In this document: positions 44,692-52,757 of the stretch, piece by piece
How the letters are laid out: each line of letters begins with the position of its first letter
How positions within the stretch are numbered: position 1 is the first letter of the stretch
Assembly: GCA_018057825.1 (NCBI GenBank)
Contig: JAGPCY010000014.1
Span: 124,001-188,000, forward strand
Source: Kofleriaceae bacterium
GTDB taxonomy: Bacteria > Myxococcota_A > Polyangia > Haliangiales > Haliangiaceae
Direction: 5' to 3'
DNA length: 64,000 bases
Translations under genes and position numbers: made by a program
Notes under the pieces: model-generated
Databases searched by the model: none
What the model saw: the letters and a program-made list of their open reading frames with translations, nothing else
Told to the model about the DNA's origin: nothing

Positions 44692-45463
44692 CGCTGGTCT
44701 CCCACATCAGGTTGCGCTCGCGCAGTTCGAGCGCGAGCTGGATGAACATCCCGGCCAGGCGTTGGCCACCGGGTACCAACGCCACGGGCACCGCCCGCTG
44801 GCTGGCCTCCTCGAACAGGTCGTCGGCCGGGATCGCGGCGCGAAACAGCACGTCCTCGGGCAGCGCGGCCCGGATCTCGTCCCAAGCGCGGCGGTCGGCG
44901 GGGCGATCGGCGTCGAGCATGGTCACGACCACGCCAGCGATGCGCAGCTCGGGGTTGCGCCGGCGCGCGTGTTGGACCGCGCGGAGAAACGTCGGCAAGG
45001 TCTTGAGCGTCAGGGTCCGCGGCTGGACCGGCACGACGACCGACTGCGCGGAGGTCAAGAGCGCTTCGACCACCGCGCCGATCCCCGACGGCGCGTCGAT
45101 CACGGTGTTGACGTAGGGCTGCGCGATCCGCGCGATGATCTCGGCCAGCTTGCCGCTGGCGGCCCAGCTCTCGACCTGGTGGACGTCCTCGGCGGTGGCG
45201 ATGCCCAGGCTGGCGACCGCCATCGAGCCGTCGCGCGTCGGCACCACGACCTCCTCGAGGCGCGCGGTCTCGCGCACCAGATCGATCAGGCCGCGCGTGG
45301 TGCGCTTGCGCAGGTTGGCGGCGGCGGCCAGGCTGCCCTGGGGATCGGCGTCGATCACCAGGGTCCGCTCGCCGAAGCGCGACAGGCTGTAGGCGAGGTT
45401 CAAGGCGGTCGTGGTCTTGCCGACCCCGCCCTTCTGGCTCGCGACCAAGACGATGTTGCCCAT
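44666..45463 (-). CDS. ParA/Soj/MinD-like ATPase
   Basis: 265 aa. Deviant Walker A KGGVGKTTT, DADPQGS, VIDAPSGIGAVVEALL (A' and Walker-B region). No ParB gene follows and no membrane-targeting helix is obvious, so chromosome segregation is unlikely. In this operon of receivers and Roadblock proteins it more likely positions a signalling complex, as ParA-like proteins do for chemotaxis arrays and A-motility complexes. Two bases separate it from the receiver gene upstream. Confidence 0.9.
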   Translation of the reverse strand: MGNIVLVASQKGGVGKTTTALNLAYSLSRFGERTLVIDADPQGSLAAAANLRKRTTRGLIDLVRETARLEEVVVPTRDGSMAVASLGIATAEDVHQVESWAASGKLAEIIARIAQPYVNTVIDAPSGIGAVVEALLTSAQSVVVPVQPRTLTLKTLPTFLRAVQHARRRNPELRIAGVVVTMLDADRPADRRAWDEIRAALPEDVLFRAAIPADDLFEEASQRAVPVALVPGGQRLAGMFIQLALELRERNLMWETSDGESADLF

Positions 45464-45465
45464 GG

Positions 45466-46380
45466 CTAGGTGACCTCCGAGCGCAACGACAGGGGGATGA
45501 GGTGGCCGGCGGCCAGCCCGGTGACGACCGTCGCGGTGGCCGCGGCCAGGTCGCCGTCGAGGCTGACCAGCAGCTCGACCACGGTCAGCGGAAACAGCGC
45601 GGCCCGGCGCGCCAGCGACGCGGGCGGTGCGGTCGGCGGCGCCGCGGCGAGCGCGAGGGTGGCGTCGGCGTGTTGGCCCAGCGCGGCCCGGCAGTCGTCG
45701 AGGGCGACCAGCGCGGCCAGGAGCGACAGCCCGGGGGCGCTCGGCCCGGCCAGCGCCGCCGTGGCCTCGACGATGAAGTTGCCGCGGGCGGCCAGCGCCA
45801 CCCGCTCGAGCGCCGCCTGGCCGTGGTGGTCCCGCCAGCGCGCGTCGACGATCGCGCCACCGGCGCAGGTGACGCTGGCGCCGAGCTGCGACAGCGTCAG
45901 CCGGCTCGCGCGCCGGGTCGCCAGCAAGGTCTGGAGCAGCTCGTCGAGGGAGACGCCGTCGCCACCGAGGGTTCCCGCCAGGGCCACCGCGCCGGTCGCG
46001 ACCGCCGGGCGGCGGCGCAGCACCGCGCGGACGCGGGCCAGCAGCTCGGCGGGGTTGGTGTGCTTGGCGACGAAGTCATCGGCGCCGAGCTCGAGCGCGC
46101 GGACGCGGACATGGGGCGAGGTCACGCCCGACAGGAACACCACCGGGATCGCAGCCAGGTCGGGGCTGCGCCGCATCTCGTCGAACACCGCGACGCCGTC
46201 GAGCTCCGGCATCTGCACGTCGAGGAGCACCACCGCGGGTGGGGTCCGCCGCATCACCGCCAGGGCCTCGCGGCCATCGGCGGCGTGGCGGACCGCGAAG
46301 CCGCCCAGGGTCAGGTAGTCGGCGACCAGCTCGCGGTGCAGGTCATCGTCGTCGACGAGCAGGACCTCGGGGCCGGTCAT
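45466..46380 (-). CDS. Response regulator: receiver + DUF4388/PATAN-like domain
   Basis: 304 aa. Receiver 1-125 (LLVDDDDLH, phospho-Asp in VVLLDVQMPEL, Lys in DFVAKHTN). From ~140, a DUF4388-like region (LAGTLGGDGVSLDELLQTLL, LTLSQLGASVTCAGGAIVDA, RGNFIVEA). Followed by an Ala-rich C-terminus. ATG overlaps the kinase stop as ATGA, so it is the most likely direct phosphotransfer partner of that kinase. Confidence 0.88.
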   Translation of the reverse strand: MTGPEVLLVDDDDLHRELVADYLTLGGFAVRHAADGREALAVMRRTPPAVVLLDVQMPELDGVAVFDEMRRSPDLAAIPVVFLSGVTSPHVRVRALELGADDFVAKHTNPAELLARVRAVLRRRPAVATGAVALAGTLGGDGVSLDELLQTLLATRRASRLTLSQLGASVTCAGGAIVDARWRDHHGQAALERVALAARGNFIVEATAALAGPSAPGLSLLAALVALDDCRAALGQHADATLALAAAPPTAPPASLARRAALFPLTVVELLVSLDGDLAAATATVVTGLAAGHLIPLSLRSEVT

Positions 46381-49300
46381 GTCGCGCCTCGGACGGTGTG
46401 GCGCAAGAGCGCGCGGATCTCGTCGGGCAGGACCGGCGGGGCCAGGTGGACATCGAGCAGCGCCGGGCCCCCGGGGCCGTGCTCGTCATCGAGCAGGACC
46501 TGCGTCGGGCGGGGCCGGGCCCCGGTGGTCTCGAGGTGGGCGATCACGTCGGCGTCGAGGTGGGCGCGCGCGACCACGACCATCTGCGGCTCGAGGACCC
46601 GCTGGAGGCGGCGCAGCTCGGGCAGGGTGTCGACCCGGCGCACGACCGCGCCGGCCGCCGCGAGCTGCTCGAGCACCTCGAGGGCCTCGGCGGTCTGGCC
46701 GGCCAGCATGACCACCACCGGCTGGCCCAGGCGCGGGTCGTCGCGGTCCATCGGCAGCTCGACCACGAACCGGCAGCCGCCGCCCGGGCGGTTCTCGGCC
46801 CACACCCGCCCGCGGTGGAGCTCGACCAAGCTGCGCACGATCGACAGGCCCAGGCCTTGGCCGCTGCCGCGCTTGCTGCCGCCGCCTTTGCGCTCCGTCT
46901 GGTAGTAGCGCTCGAAGATGGTCGCGAGGTGCGCGGGCGGGACACCCGGGCCGCGGTCGGCGACCTCGATCCGGATCCGCGCCGGGTCGGGCGCCGCGAC
47001 CGACAGCTCGACCGCGGTGCCGTCCGCGGCGAACTTGCACGCGTTGGCGAGCAGGTTGCCGATCACCTGCTCGAGTCGCAGCGGATCGGCGGCCACGGGG
47101 GCCAAGCGCGGCGCCGTGACCTCGACCGAGACCCGACCGGCGGCGGCGGCGCGGGCCTGCTCGGCGGCCTCGAGCACGAGCTGGTCGAGGTGGATCGGCA
47201 CGCGGTCGAGGGCCAACGCGCCCGACTCGATCTTCTCGAGGTCGAGCAGGTCGTTGATGAACGTGGTCAGGTTGCGCGCGGTGTCGCCGATCCGATCGAG
47301 GTAGGCGGTGACCCGCTCGCGCGGCAGGCGGTCGAGGTTCTTGCCCAGGAGTTCGGCCACGCCGACGATCGCCGCCAGCGGGCTCTTCAGGTCGTGGGAG
47401 GTGATCGCGACCATGTCGGTCTTGAACTGATTGAGGCGCTCGAGCTCGGCGTTCTTGCGCACCAGCTCGGCGTCGCGGCGCTCGAGCTCGGCCTCGGCGC
47501 GCTTGCGCTCGCTGATGTCCTGGTGGTGGGCGATGTAGCCGACGCACGCGCCGCTGGCGTCGCGCACCGCGCTGATCCGCATGAGCACGTGCAGCTCGCG
47601 ACCGTCGCGTCGGCGATCGATCAGCTCGCCCGACCACGAGCCGATCGCGGGGTCGGTGATCGCGCCCCACATCTGACGGTAGAAGGCCTCGGGCTGGCGG
47701 CCCGACTTGAGCATGCGGGTGTGCTGACCGATCACCTCGCGCAGCGAGTAGCCGAACAGGTCGAGGAAGGCGCGGTTGACGTCGAGGATGCGGCCGGTCG
47801 GATCGGCGAACACGACGCCCTCCGAGCTGGCCAGGAAGTTCCGGTAGAAGAGCGCCAGCCGCTCCATGGTCTCGAGGCGGTTGGCGGCGGCCCGCGCGAG
47901 CAGCGGGTGTTGACCGTCGCGCGACGGCAGCGCGACCACCTCGACCGGACGTCCGGCGGCGGTGAACAGGTACGCGGTCGCGGTCTGGCCGGCGGCCGCG
48001 GCGGTCAGCAGCCCGCGCAGCTCGGTGGCGCTGGCCGGGGTCAGCGTCGCGGCCAGATCGGGCTCGGGTGCGCAGCCCAGGAGCTCGGTCAGCGCCTGGC
48101 GCCCGGCGGTCGCCGCGGTGGTCGCGTCGAGGGCGATCGCCTGCCACGGCTCGAGATCGACCAGCAGCGCGCCGCGGCCGACCGGTCGGGGCCCGGCGGT
48201 CGTGGTCGCGCTCAGGGCGGACTCGGCGGTGAAGAAGCTCGCCCAGGCGTGGGGGGCCGGCGCCTCGGGCGGCACCGCGGCGCAGCGATCGAGGGTGGCC
48301 AGGGCCAGCTCGGCCAGGTGTGGATCGAGGATCGGGCCGACCTGCTCGCGCAGCCGCTCGAGCGCCTGGGGATGCGACGCCGGACCGGTCGGCGACTGGT
48401 AGCCGGCGATCGCGTCGTAGGCGTCGGCGTAGGCCAAGATCCGCGCGACCAGCGGGATCTGCTCGCCACCCAGGCCGCGCGGCACGCCGCCGCCGTCCCA
48501 GCGCGCGCGCACCGCGGCGATGGCGTGGGCCAGGTGCTCGAGGCTGGGCAGGCCGCCGACGATCTCGACGGCGCGGAGCTGCGCGCGCCCGATCGCCTCG
48601 AGGTCGCCGGCCCACAACAGCTCGAGCTGGCGGCGCGGCACCGCCACTGCGCCGACGCCGTGGAGCAGGCCGGCCCAGGCCACGTCCCACGGATCGATCA
48701 CGTCGGCGCCCAGCGCGCTCGCGATCTGAAAGCCGTAGCGGGCGACCCGCGCGGAGTGGCCACGGGTGCGGTGGTCCCGGCCGTCGATCAAGCGCGCCAG
48801 CGCCAGCGCCAGCGGCGTGATCAGCCCACCGTGGTCGAGGCCGGTCAGGCCGGGGTAGCCCGGCTGCGGCGTGTCGTGGGCCGACCTCATCGCGCTGGCG
48901 TCGAACAAGGCGTCGAGCAGGCCGGGGTCAGCGGCGATCACGGCGCGCGCAGCCTCGAGGGCGGTGCCCGGGGCGGCGCCGCGGGCTGCGGTCTGGAGCG
49001 CGCGGCTGGCGGCGGCGCGCCGATCGCGGGGGCTGGCCATCCGCAGGGCCTGCTCGAGGCTGTCGGCCAGCCCGATCACGGTGGCGCCGATCGGCAGCTC
49101 GCCGCCGGTGCGCCCGAACGGGAAGCCGCCGCCGTCGAGGCGCTCGTGGTGTAGCTCGATCAGCGACCGGAGCGGCGCCAGGAGCGGCGTGGCCTCGACC
49201 CAGTCGGCGCCCAGCCGCGGGTGGGCCTGGGCCGACGGCTCGGCGAAGCCGCGCTCGGCGTGGACCGTGATGTGCTCGTCGAGCCCGCTGCCGCCGACGT

Positions 49301-49499
49301 CGTGGAGCAGGGCGGCGTAGTAGATCGCCGCGGCCTCGGGCAGCCCCATCGTGGTCGCGATCCGCCGCGCCAGGAGCGCGACCCGACCGGCGTGGCTCGC
49401 CGGCCAGCCGTCCTCGGCGTCGAGGACCTCGGCCATGGTCCGGACCAGGCCGTGGAACACGGCCGGCGCGGCGGCGGGATCGACTGGGCGGACCCGCAT
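46377..49499 (-). CDS. HD-GYP x2 + PAS + histidine kinase sensor protein
   Basis: 1040 aa, no membrane helices. First HD-GYP-like block ~40-170 (HAGRVALLARRIATTMGLPE, LLHDVGGSGLDEH, HHERLDGGGFPFG). Second block ~225-420 (HSARVARYGFQIASALG, ARWDGGGVPRGLGGEQIPLV), where the HD pair reads LLHGVGA, i.e. Asp replaced by Gly. Then a spacer, a PAS ~590-700 (ILDVNRAFLDLFGYSLREVI), a coiled linker, HisKA with H in ITSHDLKSPLAAI, and HATPase_c (N box NLLANACKFA, G boxes DRGPGVPP and GSGQGLGLSIV). C-terminal ~110 aa are receiver-like without a clear phospho-Asp. It would link c-di-GMP hydrolysis or sensing with phosphorelay. Confidence 0.85.
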   Translation of the reverse strand: MRVRPVDPAAAPAVFHGLVRTMAEVLDAEDGWPASHAGRVALLARRIATTMGLPEAAAIYYAALLHDVGGSGLDEHITVHAERGFAEPSAQAHPRLGADWVEATPLLAPLRSLIELHHERLDGGGFPFGRTGGELPIGATVIGLADSLEQALRMASPRDRRAAASRALQTAARGAAPGTALEAARAVIAADPGLLDALFDASAMRSAHDTPQPGYPGLTGLDHGGLITPLALALARLIDGRDHRTRGHSARVARYGFQIASALGADVIDPWDVAWAGLLHGVGAVAVPRRQLELLWAGDLEAIGRAQLRAVEIVGGLPSLEHLAHAIAAVRARWDGGGVPRGLGGEQIPLVARILAYADAYDAIAGYQSPTGPASHPQALERLREQVGPILDPHLAELALATLDRCAAVPPEAPAPHAWASFFTAESALSATTTAGPRPVGRGALLVDLEPWQAIALDATTAATAGRQALTELLGCAPEPDLAATLTPASATELRGLLTAAAAGQTATAYLFTAAGRPVEVVALPSRDGQHPLLARAAANRLETMERLALFYRNFLASSEGVVFADPTGRILDVNRAFLDLFGYSLREVIGQHTRMLKSGRQPEAFYRQMWGAITDPAIGSWSGELIDRRRDGRELHVLMRISAVRDASGACVGYIAHHQDISERKRAEAELERRDAELVRKNAELERLNQFKTDMVAITSHDLKSPLAAIVGVAELLGKNLDRLPRERVTAYLDRIGDTARNLTTFINDLLDLEKIESGALALDRVPIHLDQLVLEAAEQARAAAAGRVSVEVTAPRLAPVAADPLRLEQVIGNLLANACKFAADGTAVELSVAAPDPARIRIEVADRGPGVPPAHLATIFERYYQTERKGGGSKRGSGQGLGLSIVRSLVELHRGRVWAENRPGGGCRFVVELPMDRDDPRLGQPVVVMLAGQTAEALEVLEQLAAAGAVVRRVDTLPELRRLQRVLEPQMVVVARAHLDADVIAHLETTGARPRPTQVLLDDEHGPGGPALLDVHLAPPVLPDEIRALLRHTVRGAT

Positions 49500-49502
49500 C
49501 GC

Positions 49503-50234
49503 TCAGCCGGGGATGAGGTCGACGCCGCACGCGAGCTGCTCGGCCCAGGCGAGGAACTGCGCGACCATCGGCTTACCGCGGTACAGCGCGCCGTGCTGCG
49601 GCGCCAGGATCTCGACGTCGAGCGTACGGATCCGTCCGACCCACTCGCGCAGCGCCCGGTTCGACGCCATGTAGCGGCGGTGGAAGCCCTCGGTGTAGCG
49701 ACGGTGGGCCTCGAAGTCGGTGACCTCGGTGTAGTCCATGCCGACCGACGCGCCGATGTCCCCCGAGTACAGGATCTTCGCGACCGGATCGTAGACGTGA
49801 TAGTTGCCCGGCGAGTGCAGGAAGTGAGCGGGGATGATCTCGATCGGCTGGCCGCCCAGCTCGACGGTCATGCCGTCGTCGGGGATGCCGGTCATGCGCT
49901 TGACCGCGTAGTCGTCGATGCCGAAGTGCGGGATGAAGCGCATCCACAGCGATGGCGCCAGCGCGGCGGCGTCGGTCGCCATCAGCCAGCCGTTGGCGGC
50001 CGCGACGATGTCGGGATCCTGATGCGAGAAGAACAGGTAGCGCAGGCTGGCCGGCGCCATCGCCCCCGAGGACTCGGCCAACAGGCGCGAGAACACCTTG
50101 TGCCCGCCGGGATCGAGCAGCATCGCCTCCTTGCCGTGGACGATCAGGTGCTGGTTGGCCTGGATCATCTCGCCCGAGCACAGCTCGTGGAACATCAGGT
50201 TGCGGTGACCGGCGTGGTCGTAGAGCGTGTTCAT
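49503..50234 (-). CDS. ODP-type di-iron metallo-beta-lactamase-fold protein (oxygen/NO sensor-like)
   Basis: 243 aa MBL-fold protein of the flavodiiron/ODP kind. Likely metal ligands: FSHQDPD (H-x-D-x-D in place of the hydrolase HxHxDH), HFLHSPGN, YSGDIG and APQHG. No flavodoxin or rubredoxin domain is fused. Such oxygen-binding di-iron proteins bind O2 as sensors, e.g. in Treponema chemotaxis. Located between a Roadblock gene (17 bases before) and the HD-GYP/kinase gene (3 bases after), suggesting it feeds an O2 or NO signal to the kinase. Hydrolase function cannot be excluded. Confidence 0.82.
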   Translation of the reverse strand: MNTLYDHAGHRNLMFHELCSGEMIQANQHLIVHGKEAMLLDPGGHKVFSRLLAESSGAMAPASLRYLFFSHQDPDIVAAANGWLMATDAAALAPSLWMRFIPHFGIDDYAVKRMTGIPDDGMTVELGGQPIEIIPAHFLHSPGNYHVYDPVAKILYSGDIGASVGMDYTEVTDFEAHRRYTEGFHRRYMASNRALREWVGRIRTLDVEILAPQHGALYRGKPMVAQFLAWAEQLACGVDLIPG

Positions 50235-50251
50235 GGTGGTCCTCGCGTGGG

Positions 50252-50620
50252 TTACTGGAGGACCGCGGCGACCTCGTCGACGGTCTGCTTGAGTTCGTAG
50301 AAGATGAGCCCGAGCTTGGCTTCCTTGCGGACCAGCGCGAGCAAGACCGCGTGGGCGCCGGCGCCGGTGATGAGGGCGTAACCGTCGCTGCCCTTGACCA
50401 GGACCTGCTCCATCCGGCCGCGGCGCAGCTCGAAGCCGGTGCGCGCCCCGATCGACATCAGGGCCGCGCTCATGGCCGCGATCCGGCCCTCCTCGAGGCC
50501 CTGCGGCAACGAGCTGGCGATGATCAAGCCATCCTCGGACACCACGGCGCAGGCCTCGACGTCGCCGGTGGCGGCTTGCAGGTTGCGCAGCGCGCGGTTC
50601 AGGGTCTCGGTGCGGGACAT
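50252..50620 (-). CDS. Roadblock/LC7 family protein
   Basis: 122 aa, single Roadblock domain (ACAVVSEDGLIIASSLPQGL, AAMSAALMSIGARTGFELRR, GYALITGAGAHAVLLALVRK). First gene of the seven-gene operon. Start ATG at 50620 fits the domain; the longer frame upstream runs into repeats. Typical MglB/bacterial Roadblock length. Upstream carries a tandem 16-bp repeat and a palindrome that could regulate the operon. Confidence 0.88.
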   Translation of the reverse strand: MSRTETLNRALRNLQAATGDVEACAVVSEDGLIIASSLPQGLEEGRIAAMSAALMSIGARTGFELRRGRMEQVLVKGSDGYALITGAGAHAVLLALVRKEAKLGLIFYELKQTVDEVAAVLQ

Positions 50621-50652
50621 CGGTGCCTCGTTCGTGGGGGCGCGCGAGGGCC

Positions 50653-50684
50653 GCGCGTGGGAGGCACCGCGCGTGGGAGGCACC
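50653..50684. promoter_or_regulatory. Tandem 16-bp repeat upstream of the sensory operon
   Basis: GCGCGTGGGAGGCACC repeated exactly in tandem (50653-50668, 50669-50684), 33-64 bases before the Roadblock start. It could be a tandem operator or a slippage duplication. The 10-bp palindrome GGTGATCACC at 50701-50710 lies a little further upstream. Confidence 0.5.
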
Positions 50685-50765
50685 GTACTGACCGCCCCGG
50701 GGTGATCACCATCCGGATAAACCCTCGGTCGCGGGGCGCGCCGGGGTAGGGGCCCGCGCCGCCTA

Positions 50766-52757
50766 TCAGGTCGGCCGCGCCGCGAACTGCGGGTGATCGG
50801 CGAGCGCGGCGTCGATGGCCGCGCGGGCGCGGGCGTCGGTGGCGTCGGCGGGATAGGCGGCGGTCGAGCGCGCCCGGCGGTCGAGCCAGGTGGCGTCGAG
50901 GAGCGCGGCGTCGCGCGGCGGCGCGCCGGCGGCCGGCCACAGCGCGCGGGTGGTCTCGGCCTTGGCGCCGGTGGCGGCGCCGCGCGCGACCCAGAACCCG
51001 GCGGCCAGGAGCGCGGTGCGGACCGCGGTCGACCGCGAGTAGGTGACCAGCTCGCACGGCCGCGCGAGCGCCGCGGCGACGCGCGCGAAGGTGGCGCGGG
51101 TCCACAGCGCGGCGTCGACCTTGGGCGAGAACGGATCCCACCAGATCACGTCGGGTGACGGCGCCGCGGTCAGCGCGTCGAGGGCGTCGCCGGCGTGGAG
51201 GGTCCAGGTCAGGCGCGCGCGCTGGTAGCGTCCGGTCGCGGCCAGGCGGTGTGGGGCCTCGTGGCGGAGGTGCGGGAAGTCGCGCGGGTGGGCCAGCGCC
51301 AGGCGCAGCGGATCGAGATCGCGCTCGAAGCTGACCAGCTCGATCGGCTGATCGCTCGGGGCCGCGGCGGCGCAGGCGGAGACCAGCGCCATCGCGTTGT
51401 GAGCGGCGCCCAGGCCGACGTCCCACACCACGACCGGCGCGCCGTCGTCGAGCGCGCGGGCGATCGCCGGCGGCTGCGCCAGGTACAGCGCGCGGGCCTC
51501 GTCGGCCGGCGCCGGCCCGACGTGCATGACCTCGCCCGAGGCCAGGTGGCGGATGCGCGCCGGTGGACCGTCGACGATCTCGTAGCCGCCGCGGCGACGT
51601 CGACGGGCCGCCTTGCCGACGCCGGCGCGCGGGCCCGGCGGGTGATCGGCGTCGTCGGCGACCAGCGCCTCGCGCTCGCGGCGGTACAGCGCGGCGAACT
51701 CGCCGGCGGCGAGCGCGGCGCGGATGCGGGTCATGAGCGCGACGTAGCTGCGCAGGTTGTGGATCGCGACGAGCTGCCAGCCGACCGGCTCGGCGGTCTT
51801 CACCAGGTGGTGGAGGTACGACCGCGGCAAGGCGCACGCCGGACAGCCGCAGGTCGCCTCGAGCGGACGATCGTCGTCGGCGTAGGCGGCGCGGCGCAGC
51901 TCGAGCCGCCCGGCGGCGGTGAAGGCCACGCCCTGTTGCGCCAGCGCGGTCGGCAAGATGCAGTCGAACAGATCGACGCCGCGGTGGACCGCCTCGAGCA
52001 GATCGATCGGCCGGCCGACGCCCATCAGGTAGCGCGGGCGATCGACCGGCAGCCGCGCCGCCACCAGCTCGGTCAGATCCTCGCGCTCGGCGGCGGTCTC
52101 ACCGACCGCCAGACCACCGATCGCGTAGCCGTCGAAGCCGCCCAGCTCGACCAGGGCGTCGGCGCTGGTGCGCCGCAGGTCGGGGAACCGCCCGCCTTGG
52201 ACGATCGCGAACAGCCGGCGATCGGGCCTCGACCGCGCCGCCAGCGACCGCCGGGCCCAGGCCAGAGTCCGCGTCCACGCCGCCTCGGTCACCGCCCGCG
52301 ACGAGGTGGTCGCGACGCATTGATCGAGCACCATCATCACCGCGCTGCCGATCACCTCCTGCGCGGCGATCGCCGACTCCGGGGTGAGCGCGATCACCGG
52401 ACCGTCGGGGTGAGGGCGGAAGCGCGCGCCGACGTCGTCGATCGTGCACGCGTGGCCCAGCGAGTAGACCTGGAACCCGCCGGAGTCGGTGAGCACCGCG
52501 CCCGACCAGCCGATCCACCGCGCCAGGCCGCCGACCCGCCGCAGGACCTCGAGGCCAGGCCGCTGGATCAGGTGGTAGGTGTTGGCGAGGAGAAGCCCTA
52601 CGCCGAGCGCCGCGACCTCGGCCGGCGGCACCGCGCGCACCGAGCCGCGGGTCCCAACCGGCATGAACGCCGGGGTGGCGACGGTGACCTCGCCCAGGGT
52701 CAAGACGCCGAGCCGGGCCCCGCTGTCAGCGGCCTGCGCCGCGACGGTGAAGCTCAC
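50766..52757 (-). CDS. tgt: tRNA-guanine transglycosylase fused to an MnmC-like methyltransferase domain
   Basis: 663 aa, against ~375 for ordinary Tgt. Residues 1-360 are Tgt: D91 in VLTDSGGFQVYSL, GGLAVGE, nucleophile D265 in DLFDCILPT, zinc ligands C303, C305, C308 and H333. The Arg normally after the PT is Ala here. Residues ~400-640 resemble the DUF752/MnmC SAM-dependent methyltransferase (VVWDVGLGAAHNAMAL, VSFERDLDPLRLAL, DVIWWDPFSPKVDAALW, TYSRSTAVRTALLAAGFWV). One chain may therefore join queuosine insertion at G34 with U34 mnm5-type methylation, or the tail may act on another base. GTG overlaps the upstream lipoprotein stop. Confidence 0.88.
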   Translation of the reverse strand: MSFTVAAQAADSGARLGVLTLGEVTVATPAFMPVGTRGSVRAVPPAEVAALGVGLLLANTYHLIQRPGLEVLRRVGGLARWIGWSGAVLTDSGGFQVYSLGHACTIDDVGARFRPHPDGPVIALTPESAIAAQEVIGSAVMMVLDQCVATTSSRAVTEAAWTRTLAWARRSLAARSRPDRRLFAIVQGGRFPDLRRTSADALVELGGFDGYAIGGLAVGETAAEREDLTELVAARLPVDRPRYLMGVGRPIDLLEAVHRGVDLFDCILPTALAQQGVAFTAAGRLELRRAAYADDDRPLEATCGCPACALPRSYLHHLVKTAEPVGWQLVAIHNLRSYVALMTRIRAALAAGEFAALYRREREALVADDADHPPGPRAGVGKAARRRRRGGYEIVDGPPARIRHLASGEVMHVGPAPADEARALYLAQPPAIARALDDGAPVVVWDVGLGAAHNAMALVSACAAAAPSDQPIELVSFERDLDPLRLALAHPRDFPHLRHEAPHRLAATGRYQRARLTWTLHAGDALDALTAAPSPDVIWWDPFSPKVDAALWTRATFARVAAALARPCELVTYSRSTAVRTALLAAGFWVARGAATGAKAETTRALWPAAGAPPRDAALLDATWLDRRARSTAAYPADATDARARAAIDAALADHPQFAARPT

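Noticed and set aside
44666-45463. Chromosome partition locus (parA)
   Set aside because: No parB, parS-like sites or origin signals; gene is embedded in a signalling operon.
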